Shown here: positions 10,541 to 22,101 of the stretch, one piece after another
Layout of the letters: each line of letters begins with the position of its first letter
How positions within the stretch are numbered: the stretch's first letter is position 1
Source of the DNA: an uncultured Pelagibacteraceae bacterium
GTDB lineage: Bacteria; Pseudomonadota; Alphaproteobacteria; Pelagibacterales; Pelagibacteraceae
DNA length: 64,000 nt
Assembly: GCA_902561585.1 (NCBI GenBank)
Contig: CACEQK010000004.1
Span: forward strand, 1 to 64,000
Direction of reading: 5' to 3'
Position numbers and translations under genes: made by a program
Notes under the pieces: generated by a model
The model's database searches: none
Told to the model about the DNA's origin: nothing
The model's input: only the letters and a program-made list of their open reading frames with translations

Positions 10541-11353
10541 TTACAAACCAAATTTTTGCCACATCGATTTTTCTTCAATAATGTTTGTGAGTTTTTCAAC
10601 AGGATCTGGCATTGATGAAGATAGTTTCCTTGCAATAAATCCTTTTGGTTTTTCAAAATTTTTAATAATTACTTTTTCACCAAATTTCTCTTTTAAAATC
10701 TGATCCGCATTACCAATTCCATCTATAAGGCCTAAGCCTAAAGCAGTTTTTCCTGTCCAAAATTCTCCAGTAAATATATTGTTTTTTTCTGGATCTTTAA
10801 GTTTTGAACCTCTGCTAGTTTCAACAACTTTTATAAAATCTGCGTGTAATTCAAGCTGAATATTCTTTAAACGCTTTACATCTTCCTCTTTTTCTTCAAC
10901 GAACGGATCTAAAGTACTTTTGTTTTTTCCTGCAGTATAAACTCTTCTCTCTACACCAATTTTTTGTATTAAATCTTTAAATCCAAATGAAGCTGAAATT
11001 ACACCGATTGAGCCAATTATTGAACTTGAGTTTGCGTAAATCTCATCACCCGCACATGAAATTAAATAACCACCCGATGCTGCCACATCCTCCGCAAAGA
11101 TGATAACCTTAACTTTATTTTTTTCAGCTAATTGTCTTATATAGCTATAAATTAAATGAGATTGCACTGGAGATCCTCCAGGAGAATTAATCGATACTGC
11201 TACATGAGAAATCTTTTTTAGAGAAAAAGCTTTTTTTAATATATCCCTTTGACCTGCTAAATCTATCCCTTTATTAAACCTACCTGCTGAACCAATAACT
11301 CCGGTTAGTCTTACATGTGGAATAACAGTCTTTTTTTTAAAAAATGAAAACAT
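10541..11353 (-). CDS. S49 family signal peptide peptidase (SppA/SohB-like)
   Basis: SINSPGGSPVQSHLIYSYIR, AEDVAASGGYLISCAGDEIYA. Confidence 0.9.
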   Translation of the reverse strand: MFSFFKKKTVIPHVRLTGVIGSAGRFNKGIDLAGQRDILKKAFSLKKISHVAVSINSPGGSPVQSHLIYSYIRQLAEKNKVKVIIFAEDVAASGGYLISCAGDEIYANSSSIIGSIGVISASFGFKDLIQKIGVERRVYTAGKNKSTLDPFVEEKEEDVKRLKNIQLELHADFIKVVETSRGSKLKDPEKNNIFTGEFWTGKTALGLGLIDGIGNADQILKEKFGEKVIIKNFEKPKGFIARKLSSSMPDPVEKLTNIIEEKSMWQKFGL

Positions 11354-11497
11354 AATTAGATGTACTAAGAAGTCTTATAACAGTAATGAGATAAAAATTA
11401 ATATTAAATTACGCTACTTATAGTTGAATTACAGGGTGCGTCACCAAGTTTACATTTAAAAATTTATTATTCAAAAAATCAATTATAAATAAAGTTT

Positions 11498-12511
11498 ATG
11501 GGATCAGTTATACCGCTAAAAAAATCAGCAAATTCAGCTTACTTGGAGCTCAAAAACCTTCTTGGTTATAAACTTCAAAAAGTTGAAAATTTAATTGAAC
11601 AAAAACTTAAAAGTGATGTTGATCTTATTGAAAAAATGAGTGACCACCATCTTAAATCTGGCGGTAAAAGATTGAGGGCATTATTAACTTTAGAATCTGC
11701 AAAACTAACTGGATACAAAGAAGATAATAGAGACATAAATCTAGCGGCTTGTGTAGAGTTAATTCATTCTGCAACTTTATTGCATGATGATGTTATCGAT
11801 GAAAGTTCATTAAGAAGAGGAGTTAAAACTACAAACTCAATTTGGGGCAATCAATCATCAATTTTAGTAGGTGATTATTTATTAAGTCGTTGTTTTGAAA
11901 TTATGGTTCAAGACGGTGATCTTGAAGTATTACAACTCCTTTCATCAACTTCTGCAAAAATTGCTCAAGGCGAAGTTTTGCAGTTACAACATAAATGTGA
12001 AGCTGATTTATTGGAAGAAACATATATTGACATTATTAATTTAAAAACTGCAGCCTTATTTTCTGCAGCTACAAAAACTGGTGCTTGTATTTCTGGAAGT
12101 AATGAAAAAGAAAAGAAAGCTTTAGAGTCTTACGGAAGAAATTTAGGCTTGGCTTTTCAGATTGCTGATGATGCTCTTGATTATTATGCTAAAGAAAAAT
12201 TTTTTGGAAAAGAAATTGGTAAAGATTTTTTTGAGGGAAAAGTAACACTTCCTTTAATAACAATTTTTCAAAAAGGTAATGAGGAAGAAAAAGAGTTCTT
12301 AACTGAAATAATGAAAAAAGATAAAAGAACGGAAGATGATTTTAGTGAAACATTGGCCTTAATCTTTAAGTATAAGGCTGTAGAAACAAGTCTTAAAAAA
12401 GCTGAATACTTTGTAAATGTATCTTATGATGCATTAGCGATATTTCCTGAGAGTGAAGATAAAAAAATTTTACAAAGATTAACTAGTTTTAGTTTAAATA
12501 GATCTTTTTAG
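11498..12511 (+). CDS. ispB: Polyprenyl (octaprenyl) diphosphate synthase
   Basis: LLHDDVID and FQIADDALDY aspartate-rich motifs; GGKRLRALL. Confidence 0.88.
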   Translation: MGSVIPLKKSANSAYLELKNLLGYKLQKVENLIEQKLKSDVDLIEKMSDHHLKSGGKRLRALLTLESAKLTGYKEDNRDINLAACVELIHSATLLHDDVIDESSLRRGVKTTNSIWGNQSSILVGDYLLSRCFEIMVQDGDLEVLQLLSSTSAKIAQGEVLQLQHKCEADLLEETYIDIINLKTAALFSAATKTGACISGSNEKEKKALESYGRNLGLAFQIADDALDYYAKEKFFGKEIGKDFFEGKVTLPLITIFQKGNEEEKEFLTEIMKKDKRTEDDFSETLALIFKYKAVETSLKKAEYFVNVSYDALAIFPESEDKKILQRLTSFSLNRSF

Positions 12512-13140
12512 GGATAGAGAAGTTCCTTTTCCCACTTTCCATTATTTTTTTTGTAATTTAATCTTTCGTGAATTCTACCTTCTCCATCTACCCAGAATTC
12601 TACCTCATCAGGTAAAACTCTCCAACCAGACCAGTGGGGTGGTCTCGGTACATTGTTTTGGTCAGGATATTTTTTTTCGAACTCTTTTATTTTTGAAAGA
12701 AAAGTATCTCTTTTATCTAAAATTTGAGACTGAGAGGATGCCCATGCACTAATTCTATTCTTGTAAGGTCTCGAGTTATAATACTCATCTGCCTCTTTAG
12801 CTGTAACTTCTTCAACTTTTCCAATAATTCTTACTTGGCGTCTAATACTTTTCCAATGAAAACACATTGAGGCTTTTTGGTTTTCTTTTAGCTCGCCACC
12901 CTTTTTGCTGTTAAAATTTGTGTAAAAAACAAAACCTTTATCACTCAACCCTTTTAATAAAACCATTCTTACATTAGGTTGATTTTGTTTATTCGATGTA
13001 GCTACTGCCACAGCATTAGGGTCGTTAATTTCAGTTTCCTCGGCTTTTGCAAACCATTTTTTAAATAAATCTATTGGATTGCCTATATCTTCAAAGCAAC
13101 TATCTAGTCCTAATGAATTTTTGCCATTTTTTTGATTCAT
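12508..13140 (-). CDS. pdxH: Pyridoxamine 5'-phosphate oxidase
   Basis: NVRMVLLKGLSDKGFVFYTNFNSKKG, PPHWSGWRVLPDEVEFW, RIHERLNY. Confidence 0.95.
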   Translation of the reverse strand: MNQKNGKNSLGLDSCFEDIGNPIDLFKKWFAKAEETEINDPNAVAVATSNKQNQPNVRMVLLKGLSDKGFVFYTNFNSKKGGELKENQKASMCFHWKSIRRQVRIIGKVEEVTAKEADEYYNSRPYKNRISAWASSQSQILDKRDTFLSKIKEFEKKYPDQNNVPRPPHWSGWRVLPDEVEFWVDGEGRIHERLNYKKNNGKWEKELLYP

Positions 13141-13174
13141 ATATTTAATAAAATAACTTATATATTAAATTATT

Positions 13175-14257
13175 ATGTCTTTTAATACTTTTGGAAAATT
13201 ATTTAGGTTTACTACTTGGGGAGAATCCCATGGACCTGCCATTGGGTGTGTAGTTGATGGCTGCCCTCCTAATATTCCTTTATCTGAAAAAGATATACAA
13301 ATGGATATGGACAGAAGGAGACCTGGACAGTCAAAATTTACTACTCAAAGGAAAGAGCCAGATAAAGCAATAATTCTATCTGGGGTTTTTGAAGGCAAGA
13401 CTACAGGTACGCCTATTTCAATTATAATTCATAATGAAGACAAAAAATCTAGAGACTACGAGACTATCAAAAATAAGTTTAGACCAGGTCATGCTGATTA
13501 TACTTACTTTAAGAAATACGGAATTAGAGACTTCAGAGGTGGTGGACGACAATCAGCAAGAGAGACAGCTAGTAGAGTTGCTGCAGGAGCTGTTGCAAGA
13601 GTAGTTTTAAAAAGAATTATAGGAAAAAAATTTAAAGTGATTGGTGCAGTTACACAGTTAGGTTTAATGTCTTGTGATAAATCAAACTGGCAAGATTCTG
13701 AGATAAGAAAAAATCCATTTTTCTGCCCCGATAAAAAATCTGTAAAACTCTGGGAAAAGTATTTATTGGCTGTAAGAAAGGCAGGGTCATCTTGTGGTGC
13801 GATCATTGAGCTTAGAGCTAGTGGAATTCCAGTTGGCTTAGGTGCTCCAATTTACTCAAAACTTGATACTGATATTGCAGCAGCGTTGATGAGTATTAAT
13901 GCAGTGAAAGGAGTAAATATTGGATCTGGTATGAATGCAGCTTTTCTAAGTGGTGAAGAAAATTCAGATGAAATAAGTAAAAACTCAGGAAAAGTAAAAT
14001 TTAAAACCAATCATGCTGGTGGAATACTTGGTGGAATATCCTCAGGACAAGATATAATTGCTTCATTTGCAGTAAAACCAACATCATCAATTTTAACGAG
14101 TAGAGACACAATTGATAAAAAAGGGAAAAATACAAAAATTTCTGTAAAGGGTCGTCATGATCCTTGCGTAGGTATAAGAGCAGTTCCAATTGGTGAAGCA
14201 ATGATTAATTGTGTTCTACTTGATCACTTGTTAATGCACAGAGCTCAGTGTGGTTAA
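13175..14257 (+). CDS. aroC: Chorismate synthase
   Basis: [57 protein letters not shown]. Confidence 0.97.
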   Translation: MSFNTFGKLFRFTTWGESHGPAIGCVVDGCPPNIPLSEKDIQMDMDRRRPGQSKFTTQRKEPDKAIILSGVFEGKTTGTPISIIIHNEDKKSRDYETIKNKFRPGHADYTYFKKYGIRDFRGGGRQSARETASRVAAGAVARVVLKRIIGKKFKVIGAVTQLGLMSCDKSNWQDSEIRKNPFFCPDKKSVKLWEKYLLAVRKAGSSCGAIIELRASGIPVGLGAPIYSKLDTDIAAALMSINAVKGVNIGSGMNAAFLSGEENSDEISKNSGKVKFKTNHAGGILGGISSGQDIIASFAVKPTSSILTSRDTIDKKGKNTKISVKGRHDPCVGIRAVPIGEAMINCVLLDHLLMHRAQCG

Positions 14258-16173
14258 TTAATATTTTTATTTTTACTTTTAGCTAAAATAATATTTGAGT
14301 TTAAAGTTTCTTCAACCTTACTTGCAATAGATTTGCTATCTAGGCCTGCTATCTCATACATTTTTTCTGGAGTATCTTGATCGATAAAGATATCTGGTAA
14401 AATCATAGATCTAAACTTAAGGCCCTTATCAAATACTCCTCGATCAGATAAAAATTGCATAACGTGAGAGCCAAAACCTCCTATAGATCCTTCCTCAATA
14501 GTAATTAAAACTTCATGATTTGAAGCTACTTCCATTATTAACTTTTCATCTAAAGGTTTTGCAAATCTGGCATCTACAATTGTACACGAAATACCTTTCT
14601 TTAACAAAGTTTCAGAAGCTCCTTTGCATTGCTCCAATCGTGTACCAAAATTTAGTAAAGCAACTTTTTTCCCTTCTTGAATAACTCTACCTTTCCCAAT
14701 TTCTAAAGTTTCATTTATTGAAGGCAAATTTTCTCCAACCCCATTTCCTCTAGGATATCTAAAAGCTGAAGGACGATCATTAATATTTACTGAAGTGTTG
14801 ATCATTTTAACAAGTTCTGCTTCATCGCTTGCGGCCATGACTATAAAATTTGGTAAAGTTGATAAATATGTAATATCAAAAGAACCTGCGTGAGTTGGTC
14901 CATCAGCCCCGACTAGTCCCGCCCTATCTATCGCAAATCTAACTGGCAGTGATTGTAGTGCAACGTCATGAACAACTTGATCATAAGCTCTTTGTAAAAA
15001 AGTAGAGTAAATTGCAGCGTAAGGTTTATAACCTTCCGTTGCTAAACCAGCAGCAAATGTAACAGCATGCTGTTCAGCTATTCCCACATCAAATGTTCTA
15101 TCTGGAAATTTTTTCTCAAATAAATTTATACCAGTTCCTGAGGGCATTGCGCCTGTAATACCAATAATTTTAGTATCTTGTTCTGCATGTTTTATTAGAG
15201 TTTCTGCAAAGACTTTAGTGTATGAAGGTGCGTTAGATTTTGATTTTGTTTGCTCTCCAGTTGAAACATTAAATTTTGAAACGCCATGATATTTATCTCC
15301 TGAGTCTTCAGCTGGCTTGTAACCTTTGCCTTTTTGAGTTCTAACATGAATTAAAATAGGACCTTCATGATTAGAATTTTTTACATTCTCAAATATTTGA
15401 ATTAAATTTTCTACATCATGTCCGTCTACAGGACCAACATAGTAAAAACCAAGCTCACTAAATAATGTTCCACCTGTAACAATATTTCTAAGCATATCCT
15501 CTGCCTTACCAGCTTTTTGACTAAATCTTTTTGAAAATGCAGAAATGACCATTTTAATAGTTTCCCTAAAACTAAAATATAATTTTCCCGATAATAATTT
15601 TGCTAAATAGTTGCTCATAGCCCCTACTGGTCTTGCTATGGACATGTCATTGTCATTTAGTACTACTATTAATTTTGATTTCAAAGCTCCAGCATTATTC
15701 ATAGCTTCATAGGCCATACCGGCACTCATTGCTCCATCACCGATTACTGCTATTACATTATTTTTATCATTTGAAAGTTTTTTCGCCACAGCCATTCCCA
15801 ATGTCGAAGAAATTGACGTCGAGCTATGAGCTGCTCCGAAAGGATCATATTCACTCTCGGTTCTTTTTGTAAAACCAGATAATCCTCCACCTTTACGTAA
15901 AGTTTTAATTCTATCTCTTCTTCCTGTAATTATTTTGTGAGGATAACATTGGTGACTAACATCCCAAACCAATTTATCTTTCGGAGTGTTAAATACATAA
16001 TGTAAAGCTACTGTTAACTCTACAACACCTAGTCCAGCACCTAAATGGCCACCTGTTTCAGAAACTACATCAATTAACTCATCTCTTAATTCATCTGAAA
16101 TTTGTTTAAGATCATCTTTTTTGAATTTTCTTAAATCGGCTGGAAAATTTATTTGTTTTATTAATCTACCCAT
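14254..16173 (-). CDS. dxs: 1-deoxy-D-xylulose-5-phosphate synthase
   Basis: [53 protein letters not shown]. Confidence 0.97.
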   Translation of the reverse strand: MGRLIKQINFPADLRKFKKDDLKQISDELRDELIDVVSETGGHLGAGLGVVELTVALHYVFNTPKDKLVWDVSHQCYPHKIITGRRDRIKTLRKGGGLSGFTKRTESEYDPFGAAHSSTSISSTLGMAVAKKLSNDKNNVIAVIGDGAMSAGMAYEAMNNAGALKSKLIVVLNDNDMSIARPVGAMSNYLAKLLSGKLYFSFRETIKMVISAFSKRFSQKAGKAEDMLRNIVTGGTLFSELGFYYVGPVDGHDVENLIQIFENVKNSNHEGPILIHVRTQKGKGYKPAEDSGDKYHGVSKFNVSTGEQTKSKSNAPSYTKVFAETLIKHAEQDTKIIGITGAMPSGTGINLFEKKFPDRTFDVGIAEQHAVTFAAGLATEGYKPYAAIYSTFLQRAYDQVVHDVALQSLPVRFAIDRAGLVGADGPTHAGSFDITYLSTLPNFIVMAASDEAELVKMINTSVNINDRPSAFRYPRGNGVGENLPSINETLEIGKGRVIQEGKKVALLNFGTRLEQCKGASETLLKKGISCTIVDARFAKPLDEKLIMEVASNHEVLITIEEGSIGGFGSHVMQFLSDRGVFDKGLKFRSMILPDIFIDQDTPEKMYEIAGLDSKSIASKVEETLNSNIILAKSKNKNIN

Positions 16174-17048
16174 TAAAATTTTCTTTCAAATATAAAATTT
16201 ATTGTATTGATTAATCCTCTCGCTTTTTTTCCATGTTTTTCCAATTTATTCAATATATTTTTCTTTAATCTTTCTGCATACAAAAAGGCTTTTTTTTCTC
16301 CCATAAGTTTGAGTAAAGTTGACTTTCCTTTTTTATTATCTTTTTTAACTGGTTTTCCCATTAATTTACTTGAACCCTTTTTGTCTAAAAAGTCATCTGA
16401 TAACTGAAAAAGTAGTCCAATATCTTCACCTAAAAAGCTTAGAAGTTTTTTTTCTTTTTCACTTTTATTTGCTATTGTAGCCACAGCATACAAACAAAAG
16501 TTAAACAACTTTCCTGTTTTCTTTTTCTGCATATAGATAATTTGATTGATCTTTTTTTTCTTTTTTTCAAATTTTAAGTCTAATTCTTGACCTTCTGCAA
16601 TGCCGGTATGACCTGAACAAAGCGCTAAAGATCTAACAAGTTCATTCTTTATTTTTGAATTTACTAAATATTTTTTTTCAGTAATTATTTCGAAAGCTAA
16701 AGTAAGCAAGGAGCTTCCTGCTAAAACTGCAGAAGCCTCTCCGAATTTTATATGAGTAGATGGTTTACCTCTTCTAATCGAATCATTATCCATACAAGGT
16801 AAATCGTCATGGATTAAGGAGTAAGAGTGAATGCATTCAACTGCAGCGCAAACATTGATTAATTTTTTTTCGTTAATATTTAATAACTTTCCTGCATCTA
16901 GAATAATTGTTGACCTGATTTTTTTACCTCCTGAAATAACTCCATATTTCATTGGTTTTACTAATAAAGATGTTTTTTGTTTTTTTAGATAATTTATTAA
17001 AAATTTATCAATTTTCTTTGCATTCTTTATAAGTTTTTTTTTAATCAT
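16173..17048 (-). CDS. ispA: Farnesyl/geranyl diphosphate synthase (ORF extends to 17102; likely start at the later ATG)
   Basis: [23 protein letters not shown] and [11 protein letters not shown] motifs; start chosen downstream of most of xseB. Confidence 0.88.
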   Translation of the reverse strand: MIKKKLIKNAKKIDKFLINYLKKQKTSLLVKPMKYGVISGGKKIRSTIILDAGKLLNINEKKLINVCAAVECIHSYSLIHDDLPCMDNDSIRRGKPSTHIKFGEASAVLAGSSLLTLAFEIITEKKYLVNSKIKNELVRSLALCSGHTGIAEGQELDLKFEKKKKKINQIIYMQKKKTGKLFNFCLYAVATIANKSEKEKKLLSFLGEDIGLLFQLSDDFLDKKGSSKLMGKPVKKDNKKGKSTLLKLMGEKKAFLYAERLKKNILNKLEKHGKKARGLINTINFIFERKF

Positions 17049-17256
17049 TATTTTTACTTTGTGAAATTTCTTTAAATTTTTTTTTGAATAGTTCATCGAC
17101 ATATTTATTTAACTGAACCAATCTGAGGTAATCGCTTTGATAATCCTCTAAATTTCCTTCTTGATTTTCAAGTTTACCTAATATTTCATTAATTTCTTCT
17201 TTGGCTTCTTTTAATGATTTACTTTTAATATCAGCTGGAATATTTTCAATTTTCAT
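17041..17256 (-). CDS. xseB: Exodeoxyribonuclease VII small subunit
   Basis: SLKEAKEEINEILGKLENQEGNLEDYQSDYLRLVQL; dxs-ispA-xseB order. Confidence 0.8.
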   Translation of the reverse strand: MKIENIPADIKSKSLKEAKEEINEILGKLENQEGNLEDYQSDYLRLVQLNKYVDELFKKKFKEISQSKNND

Positions 17257-17276
17257 AAATTAATAATAATTACATT

Positions 17277-18233
17277 ATGAAAAATAGCTATTCAAATATC
17301 TTTACTTTTAACAAAAAAATTCTCAGTAAAACAATTAAAAGTTTAAAAAATGGAGATGTTATTGGATTGCCTACTGAAACAGTTTATGGACTTGGGGGTA
17401 ACGCATATTCAAAAAAAGCAGTAAGAAAAATATTTAAACTAAAGAGAAGACCTCAGTTTAATCCTTTAATTATTCATTACCATAATATTAAAGATGCACA
17501 AAAGGATGTGGTGACTAATAAGTATTTTGAGAAATTATATAAACTGTTCTGTCCAGGGCCAATAACTTTTGTTTTAAAAAGAAAAAGCACTTCAAAAATA
17601 AGTCGTTACGCTTGTGCTAATTTAAAAACCGTTGCTATTAGATTTCCAAAAAACAAAACTACAAGAGCCATTTTGAAAAAAACTGATTTTCCTTTAGCTA
17701 TGCCAAGTGCAAATAAATCATCTAATGTAAGTCCTGTTTATTCTAAAGATGTATTTGACGAGTTTAGTACAAAATTAAAAATTATAATTAATGGCGGTAA
17801 ATGTAAAGTAGGAATTGAGTCAACAGTAATAGATTTAACTTCACATCCAAAAATTTTGAGGCCTGGAATTATAGATAAAAAAGTAATTGAAAATTCCTTA
17901 AAAATTAAAATTTTAGCTCATAAGAAAAAAAGCAAAATTCTATCTCCTGGAATGATGAAAAAACATTATTCACCAGGGATACCTGTAGTATTAAATCAAA
18001 AAAAACATGATGGAAAAAGTGCTTATATATATATCGGAAATAAACATAAAAATAAGAGAGATTTTTTTAGTTTAAGTGAAAAACATAATTTATTTTTAGC
18101 AGCTTCAAATTTGTACAAAATATTTAGAATTATTAAAAAAAAGGGCTACAAAAAAATCCAAATAAGCAAAATTCCTAATTACGGTGCTGGTATTGCTATC
18201 AATGATAGGATAAGTAGAGCATCAAAATTTTAA
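17277..18233 (+). CDS. L-threonylcarbamoyladenylate synthase (Sua5/YrdC/YwlC)
   Basis: KNGDVIGLPTETVYGLGGNA, KRRPQFNPLIIHY, SPGMMKKHYSPGIP. Confidence 0.92.
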   Translation: MKNSYSNIFTFNKKILSKTIKSLKNGDVIGLPTETVYGLGGNAYSKKAVRKIFKLKRRPQFNPLIIHYHNIKDAQKDVVTNKYFEKLYKLFCPGPITFVLKRKSTSKISRYACANLKTVAIRFPKNKTTRAILKKTDFPLAMPSANKSSNVSPVYSKDVFDEFSTKLKIIINGGKCKVGIESTVIDLTSHPKILRPGIIDKKVIENSLKIKILAHKKKSKILSPGMMKKHYSPGIPVVLNQKKHDGKSAYIYIGNKHKNKRDFFSLSEKHNLFLAASNLYKIFRIIKKKGYKKIQISKIPNYGAGIAINDRISRASKF

Positions 18234-18968
18234 ATGAAACTAAAAGTACAAAATCTTGTAAAAAAATTTAATTCAATAATTGCAGTTAATGATATTAGCT
18301 TTGAAATTGAAAAAAATTCTACTTTAGGATTACTGGGTCCAAATGGCTGCGGGAAAACCACATCGATTGGTATGATGCTAGGATTAATAACACCGACAAG
18401 TGGAAAGATTTATATTAATGATACCTGTTTAGAGCCTAAAAACAGAATTGAGTTGTTAAGCTTTATGAACTTTGCGTCACCTTATATTGAATTACCAAAA
18501 AAACTTTCTGTAAAACAAAATCTTGAAGTTTACGCTAGACTTTATGGTGTAGAAGAGATTGATAAAAGAGTGGATGAAATGGTAGAGGATCTAAATATAA
18601 AAAGTTTTTTATATAAAAAAACTGGAGAACTTTCATCTGGTCAAAAAAATCGTGTATCACTTGCAAAATCACTTATTAATAAACCTAAGCTACTTTTTTT
18701 AGATGAACCAACAGCTAGTCTTGATCCAGATGTGGGAGATTTTGTAAGAGAGTATATAGAAAAATATAAAAAAAATAATGAGCTTACAATACTTCTGGCA
18801 TCTCATAATATGAAAGAAGTAGAGAGACTGTGCAATAAAATAGTAATGATGAAACAAGGTGAAATTGTAGATAGTGGAACTTGTGATCAATTAATTAAAA
18901 AACATGGGAGACAAAATTTAGAAGATACATTTTTAAAAATAGCTAGGAGTAACTATGAACATAGATAA
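18234..18968 (+). CDS. ABC transporter ATP-binding protein
   Basis: GPNGCGKTT Walker A, LSSGQKNRVSLAKSL signature, LLFLDEPTASLDP Walker B. Confidence 0.93.
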   Translation: MKLKVQNLVKKFNSIIAVNDISFEIEKNSTLGLLGPNGCGKTTSIGMMLGLITPTSGKIYINDTCLEPKNRIELLSFMNFASPYIELPKKLSVKQNLEVYARLYGVEEIDKRVDEMVEDLNIKSFLYKKTGELSSGQKNRVSLAKSLINKPKLLFLDEPTASLDPDVGDFVREYIEKYKKNNELTILLASHNMKEVERLCNKIVMMKQGEIVDSGTCDQLIKKHGRQNLEDTFLKIARSNYEHR

Positions 18969-19746
18969 GATATTTGCACTTAGCTTAAGACACGTATATT
19001 TAATTAAAGGTTCTTTTCCAAGAATATTGGATTTAATTTATTGGCCTACTATTCAAATATTTCTTTGGGGTTTTATTTCAAAATTTTTTACCCTAAATTC
19101 TTCTTACTTTGAAAACACAGTTGGTATAATTTTGAGTGCAGCTATTCTTTATGATTTCCTCTTCAGATCAAGCATTAGCTACAACATGATGTTTCTCGAA
19201 GAAATTTGGAGTAGAAATTTCACTAATTTATTTATTGCTCCTATAAAAATAAGTGAAATAATTGCTGCACTTACTTTTACTGCAATATTTAGAACATTAA
19301 TTGGCTTGGTTCCTGCAGCTTTATTGGCAATACCTTTGTTTGGTGTCTCAATATTTAAAATAGGTATTCCACTAATTTTTTTACTAATCACACTTTATAT
19401 TTTTGGTGTTACTCTAGGACTTTTAGTTACATCAGGTCTTATAAGATTTGGCCCTTCATTTGAAAATATCGCATGGGCGAGTCTATTTTTTTTAGCTCCA
19501 TTAGGATGTATTTATTATCCAGTAGAAATTCTTCCAGATTGGCTTCAAATTATTGCAAAATTACTTCCGCTAGTTCACATTTTTGAAGAGATGCGAAATG
19601 TTTTAATTCATGATATTGTAAATTATTATCAAATACTAAAAGCAATAATTATATCTTTCATATATTTTGTTTTTGGGATAGTTATATTTTATCTCTCATA
19701 TGAGGGGGCCAAAAATAGAGGAACTTTAATAAATATGGGTGAATAA
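18955..19746 (+). CDS. ABC-2 type transporter permease
   Basis: Multi-span hydrophobic protein overlapping the 3' end of the ATPase gene. Confidence 0.85.
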   Translation: MNIDKIFALSLRHVYLIKGSFPRILDLIYWPTIQIFLWGFISKFFTLNSSYFENTVGIILSAAILYDFLFRSSISYNMMFLEEIWSRNFTNLFIAPIKISEIIAALTFTAIFRTLIGLVPAALLAIPLFGVSIFKIGIPLIFLLITLYIFGVTLGLLVTSGLIRFGPSFENIAWASLFFLAPLGCIYYPVEILPDWLQIIAKLLPLVHIFEEMRNVLIHDIVNYYQILKAIIISFIYFVFGIVIFYLSYEGAKNRGTLINMGE

Positions 19747-19752
19747 TAAAGT

Positions 19753-20460
19753 ATGCATAAAAATATCAATGAAATAAAGAAATTAGAAAGCGACCCTCAG
19801 GTAATAAAAAAATTGTTTGATAAAAATGAAATCAAAAAGTTTTTAGACCTTTACAATGAATTACCAACTACTGTTCATAATAAAAAACAAAATGTAATAA
19901 AAAAAAGATGGCTTAAAAATTATAGTGATGAATTAGAAAATCTTTTTTGTAGTAAGGTAAAAAATGAAATCGGTGATTTTAAGATGGATAATCTTAAAGA
20001 TGAAAAAAATGAGGATATTTTAGGATTATTTCAAGAAAGTTATAATCCTATTGGTCTTCATGTTGATGCTGGGTTTAATCTTGATGAAATTATATTCAAA
20101 CAAACGTTAATACCTCTAACATCAAAAGGTAGTACTGTTATTTTTAAAAATAAATTTTATGGTAACTCTACAAATTTTACATCAGATGAAAATGAACTTA
20201 AGATTAAAGATCTAAAATATGGTCAAAATATAAGATCATCAGAACATCTTGAAATGTACAACAAAAAACCTTTTGATCCAGAAGCACATAAAGAATATTT
20301 AAATCATGAAAAGATTGAAAATTTAGCTGGTCTAGAAATTGACTTAGTATATGAATGGGAACTGGGTTCAATGTTGATTTTCGACAGGACTAGACTTCAT
20401 TGCTCATCAAGTGTAATTGATGGAAAAAAAATTGGTCTTACTACTTTTACAAAAAAATAG
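19753..20460 (+). CDS. Putative 2-oxoglutarate/Fe(II) oxygenase-like protein
   Basis: HVDAG HxD motif, distal LHCSS histidine, GSMLIFDRTRLH. Confidence 0.5.
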   Translation: MHKNINEIKKLESDPQVIKKLFDKNEIKKFLDLYNELPTTVHNKKQNVIKKRWLKNYSDELENLFCSKVKNEIGDFKMDNLKDEKNEDILGLFQESYNPIGLHVDAGFNLDEIIFKQTLIPLTSKGSTVIFKNKFYGNSTNFTSDENELKIKDLKYGQNIRSSEHLEMYNKKPFDPEAHKEYLNHEKIENLAGLEIDLVYEWELGSMLIFDRTRLHCSSSVIDGKKIGLTTFTKK

Positions 20461-20464
20461 ATAA

Positions 20465-21271
20465 ATGGCCATCTTTGACTGTTTTCAATACTTTAATGAA
20501 GATCACATGATCGATTTGAGAATGAATATTCTTAATGAGGATGTGGATTTTTTTGTAATTTCAGAGTCTACTAAAACCCATCAAGGTGAAAAGAAAAAAT
20601 TAAATTTTAAATTAGAAAATTTTAAAAAATATAAACATAAAATTATTTATACAATTGCTGATTTTAAAAATGATGGAAACATTTTAAATCATAAAGGCGG
20701 TGAGTCTCTTATAGAACAACATCAAAGGAATAATATTTTAAATGGTCTTGGTAAAGCAGGAGATAATGATCTCATAATTTTATCAGACTCTGATGAAATA
20801 CCTGATCTAAAAAAAATTAATCAAGTAAAAAAATCTACAAAATTTACAGCATTTGCACAAAAAATGTTCATGTATAAATTAAATTTACAAAATTTAAATG
20901 AAAGTAATTGGATTGGCTCGAGGATGTGTTTAAAAAAAAACCTACCTCGACCCCAAAAGCTCAGAGACTTAAAGTTTAAAAATTATCCTTTTTGGAGAAT
21001 AGATAAATTAAATTTACAGATAATTTATGGTGGTTGGCACTTTTCTTTTTTACAGAGTCCTAAAGATATTGCAAAAAAAATTAAATCTTATTCTCACGGT
21101 GAATTTAATACAGACGATAACATTAATATCGATAAGATAAATCAAAAAATTAGGGAAAATAAGGATATATTTGATAGAAATTTTGAATTTAAAGTAATCG
21201 ATATTGATAATAATTTTCCTGACTATATATTTAAGAATAAAGTGCATTTAAAGGATTGGATAATTTCATAA
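20465..21271 (+). CDS. Glycosyltransferase, GT17 (N-acetylglucosaminyltransferase)-like
   Basis: FDCFQYFNEDHMIDLRMNILNEDVDFFVISESTKTHQG, RNNILNGL, LIILSDSDEIPDL. Confidence 0.75.
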   Translation: MAIFDCFQYFNEDHMIDLRMNILNEDVDFFVISESTKTHQGEKKKLNFKLENFKKYKHKIIYTIADFKNDGNILNHKGGESLIEQHQRNNILNGLGKAGDNDLIILSDSDEIPDLKKINQVKKSTKFTAFAQKMFMYKLNLQNLNESNWIGSRMCLKKNLPRPQKLRDLKFKNYPFWRIDKLNLQIIYGGWHFSFLQSPKDIAKKIKSYSHGEFNTDDNINIDKINQKIRENKDIFDRNFEFKVIDIDNNFPDYIFKNKVHLKDWIIS

Positions 21272-21288
21272 TAAAAAATTGAATAAAT

Positions 21289-22101
21289 ATGGAGAATAAC
21301 CTTATTTTAAGTGCTGCTGTTGGATATGATTTTGAGCAAGTAGAGTTTTTTTTAAAAAGTTTAAGAAAGTTTTACAATCAAGAAGTTTGTTTGATAATTG
21401 ATTATGAAAATTCAGAATTTGAAAAAAAATTACAAGATTTAAATTGTAATGTAATAAAAACTAAAATTAACAAAAAAAAGATACAGTTTGAAAGATATAA
21501 AATTTATTTAGATTATTTGGAAAACAACCATTATCATCAAATTCTTCTATGTGATAGCAGGGACATTTATTTTCAAGATAATCCATTCAATTATAGTTTT
21601 AATAGTGACATTAATTTTTTCTTAGAGGATCAAAGAATTAAAAACTGTCAATTCAATAAGAATTGGATAATCAAAACTTATGGTAAAGATGAATTTAATA
21701 AAGTAGCAGACAAAACTATTTTATGCTCAGGTACAGTGCTAGGTAATCACAAAAAAATAAAAGAATATTTGCTTCTAATGTGTAAAAATATTTTGAAATA
21801 TAAATATAAAAGAAGATTAAAATATGCTCTTACTTTTAGAATTGATCCTGAAGGTAGAGGTTGCGATCAAGGTCATGCTAACTTTATAGTTCATAATTCA
21901 ATGATAGATAATTTTTCTTTTTACTCTAATAGTAAAGGACCTTTTGCAACAGCATATTATCTGAATAAATTAAATTTCGATAAAAGCTCAAAACTAATTA
22001 ATGAAAATGGAAAACCCTATCTATTGGTACACCAGTATGACAAGAGGTGGGATATCTTTTCTGAAAATGTGGAAAAATTCAAAAAAAATATTTTTCTCTA
22101 A
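21289..22101 (+). CDS. Putative glycosyltransferase
   Basis: LCDSRDIYFQDNPF (DxD-like), CSGTVLGNHKKIKEYL, GCDQGHANFIVH. Confidence 0.5.
   Translation: MENNLILSAAVGYDFEQVEFFLKSLRKFYNQEVCLIIDYENSEFEKKLQDLNCNVIKTKINKKKIQFERYKIYLDYLENNHYHQILLCDSRDIYFQDNPFNYSFNSDINFFLEDQRIKNCQFNKNWIIKTYGKDEFNKVADKTILCSGTVLGNHKKIKEYLLLMCKNILKYKYKRRLKYALTFRIDPEGRGCDQGHANFIVHNSMIDNFSFYSNSKGPFATAYYLNKLNFDKSSKLINENGKPYLLVHQYDKRWDIFSENVEKFKKNIFL

Noticed and set aside
11354-11497. 144-bp divergent intergenic region inspected for a riboswitch or sRNA; contains a short GGTG-CGT-CACC inverted repeat
   Set aside because: Stem only 4 bp, no conserved riboswitch core or terminator; most simply two divergent promoters
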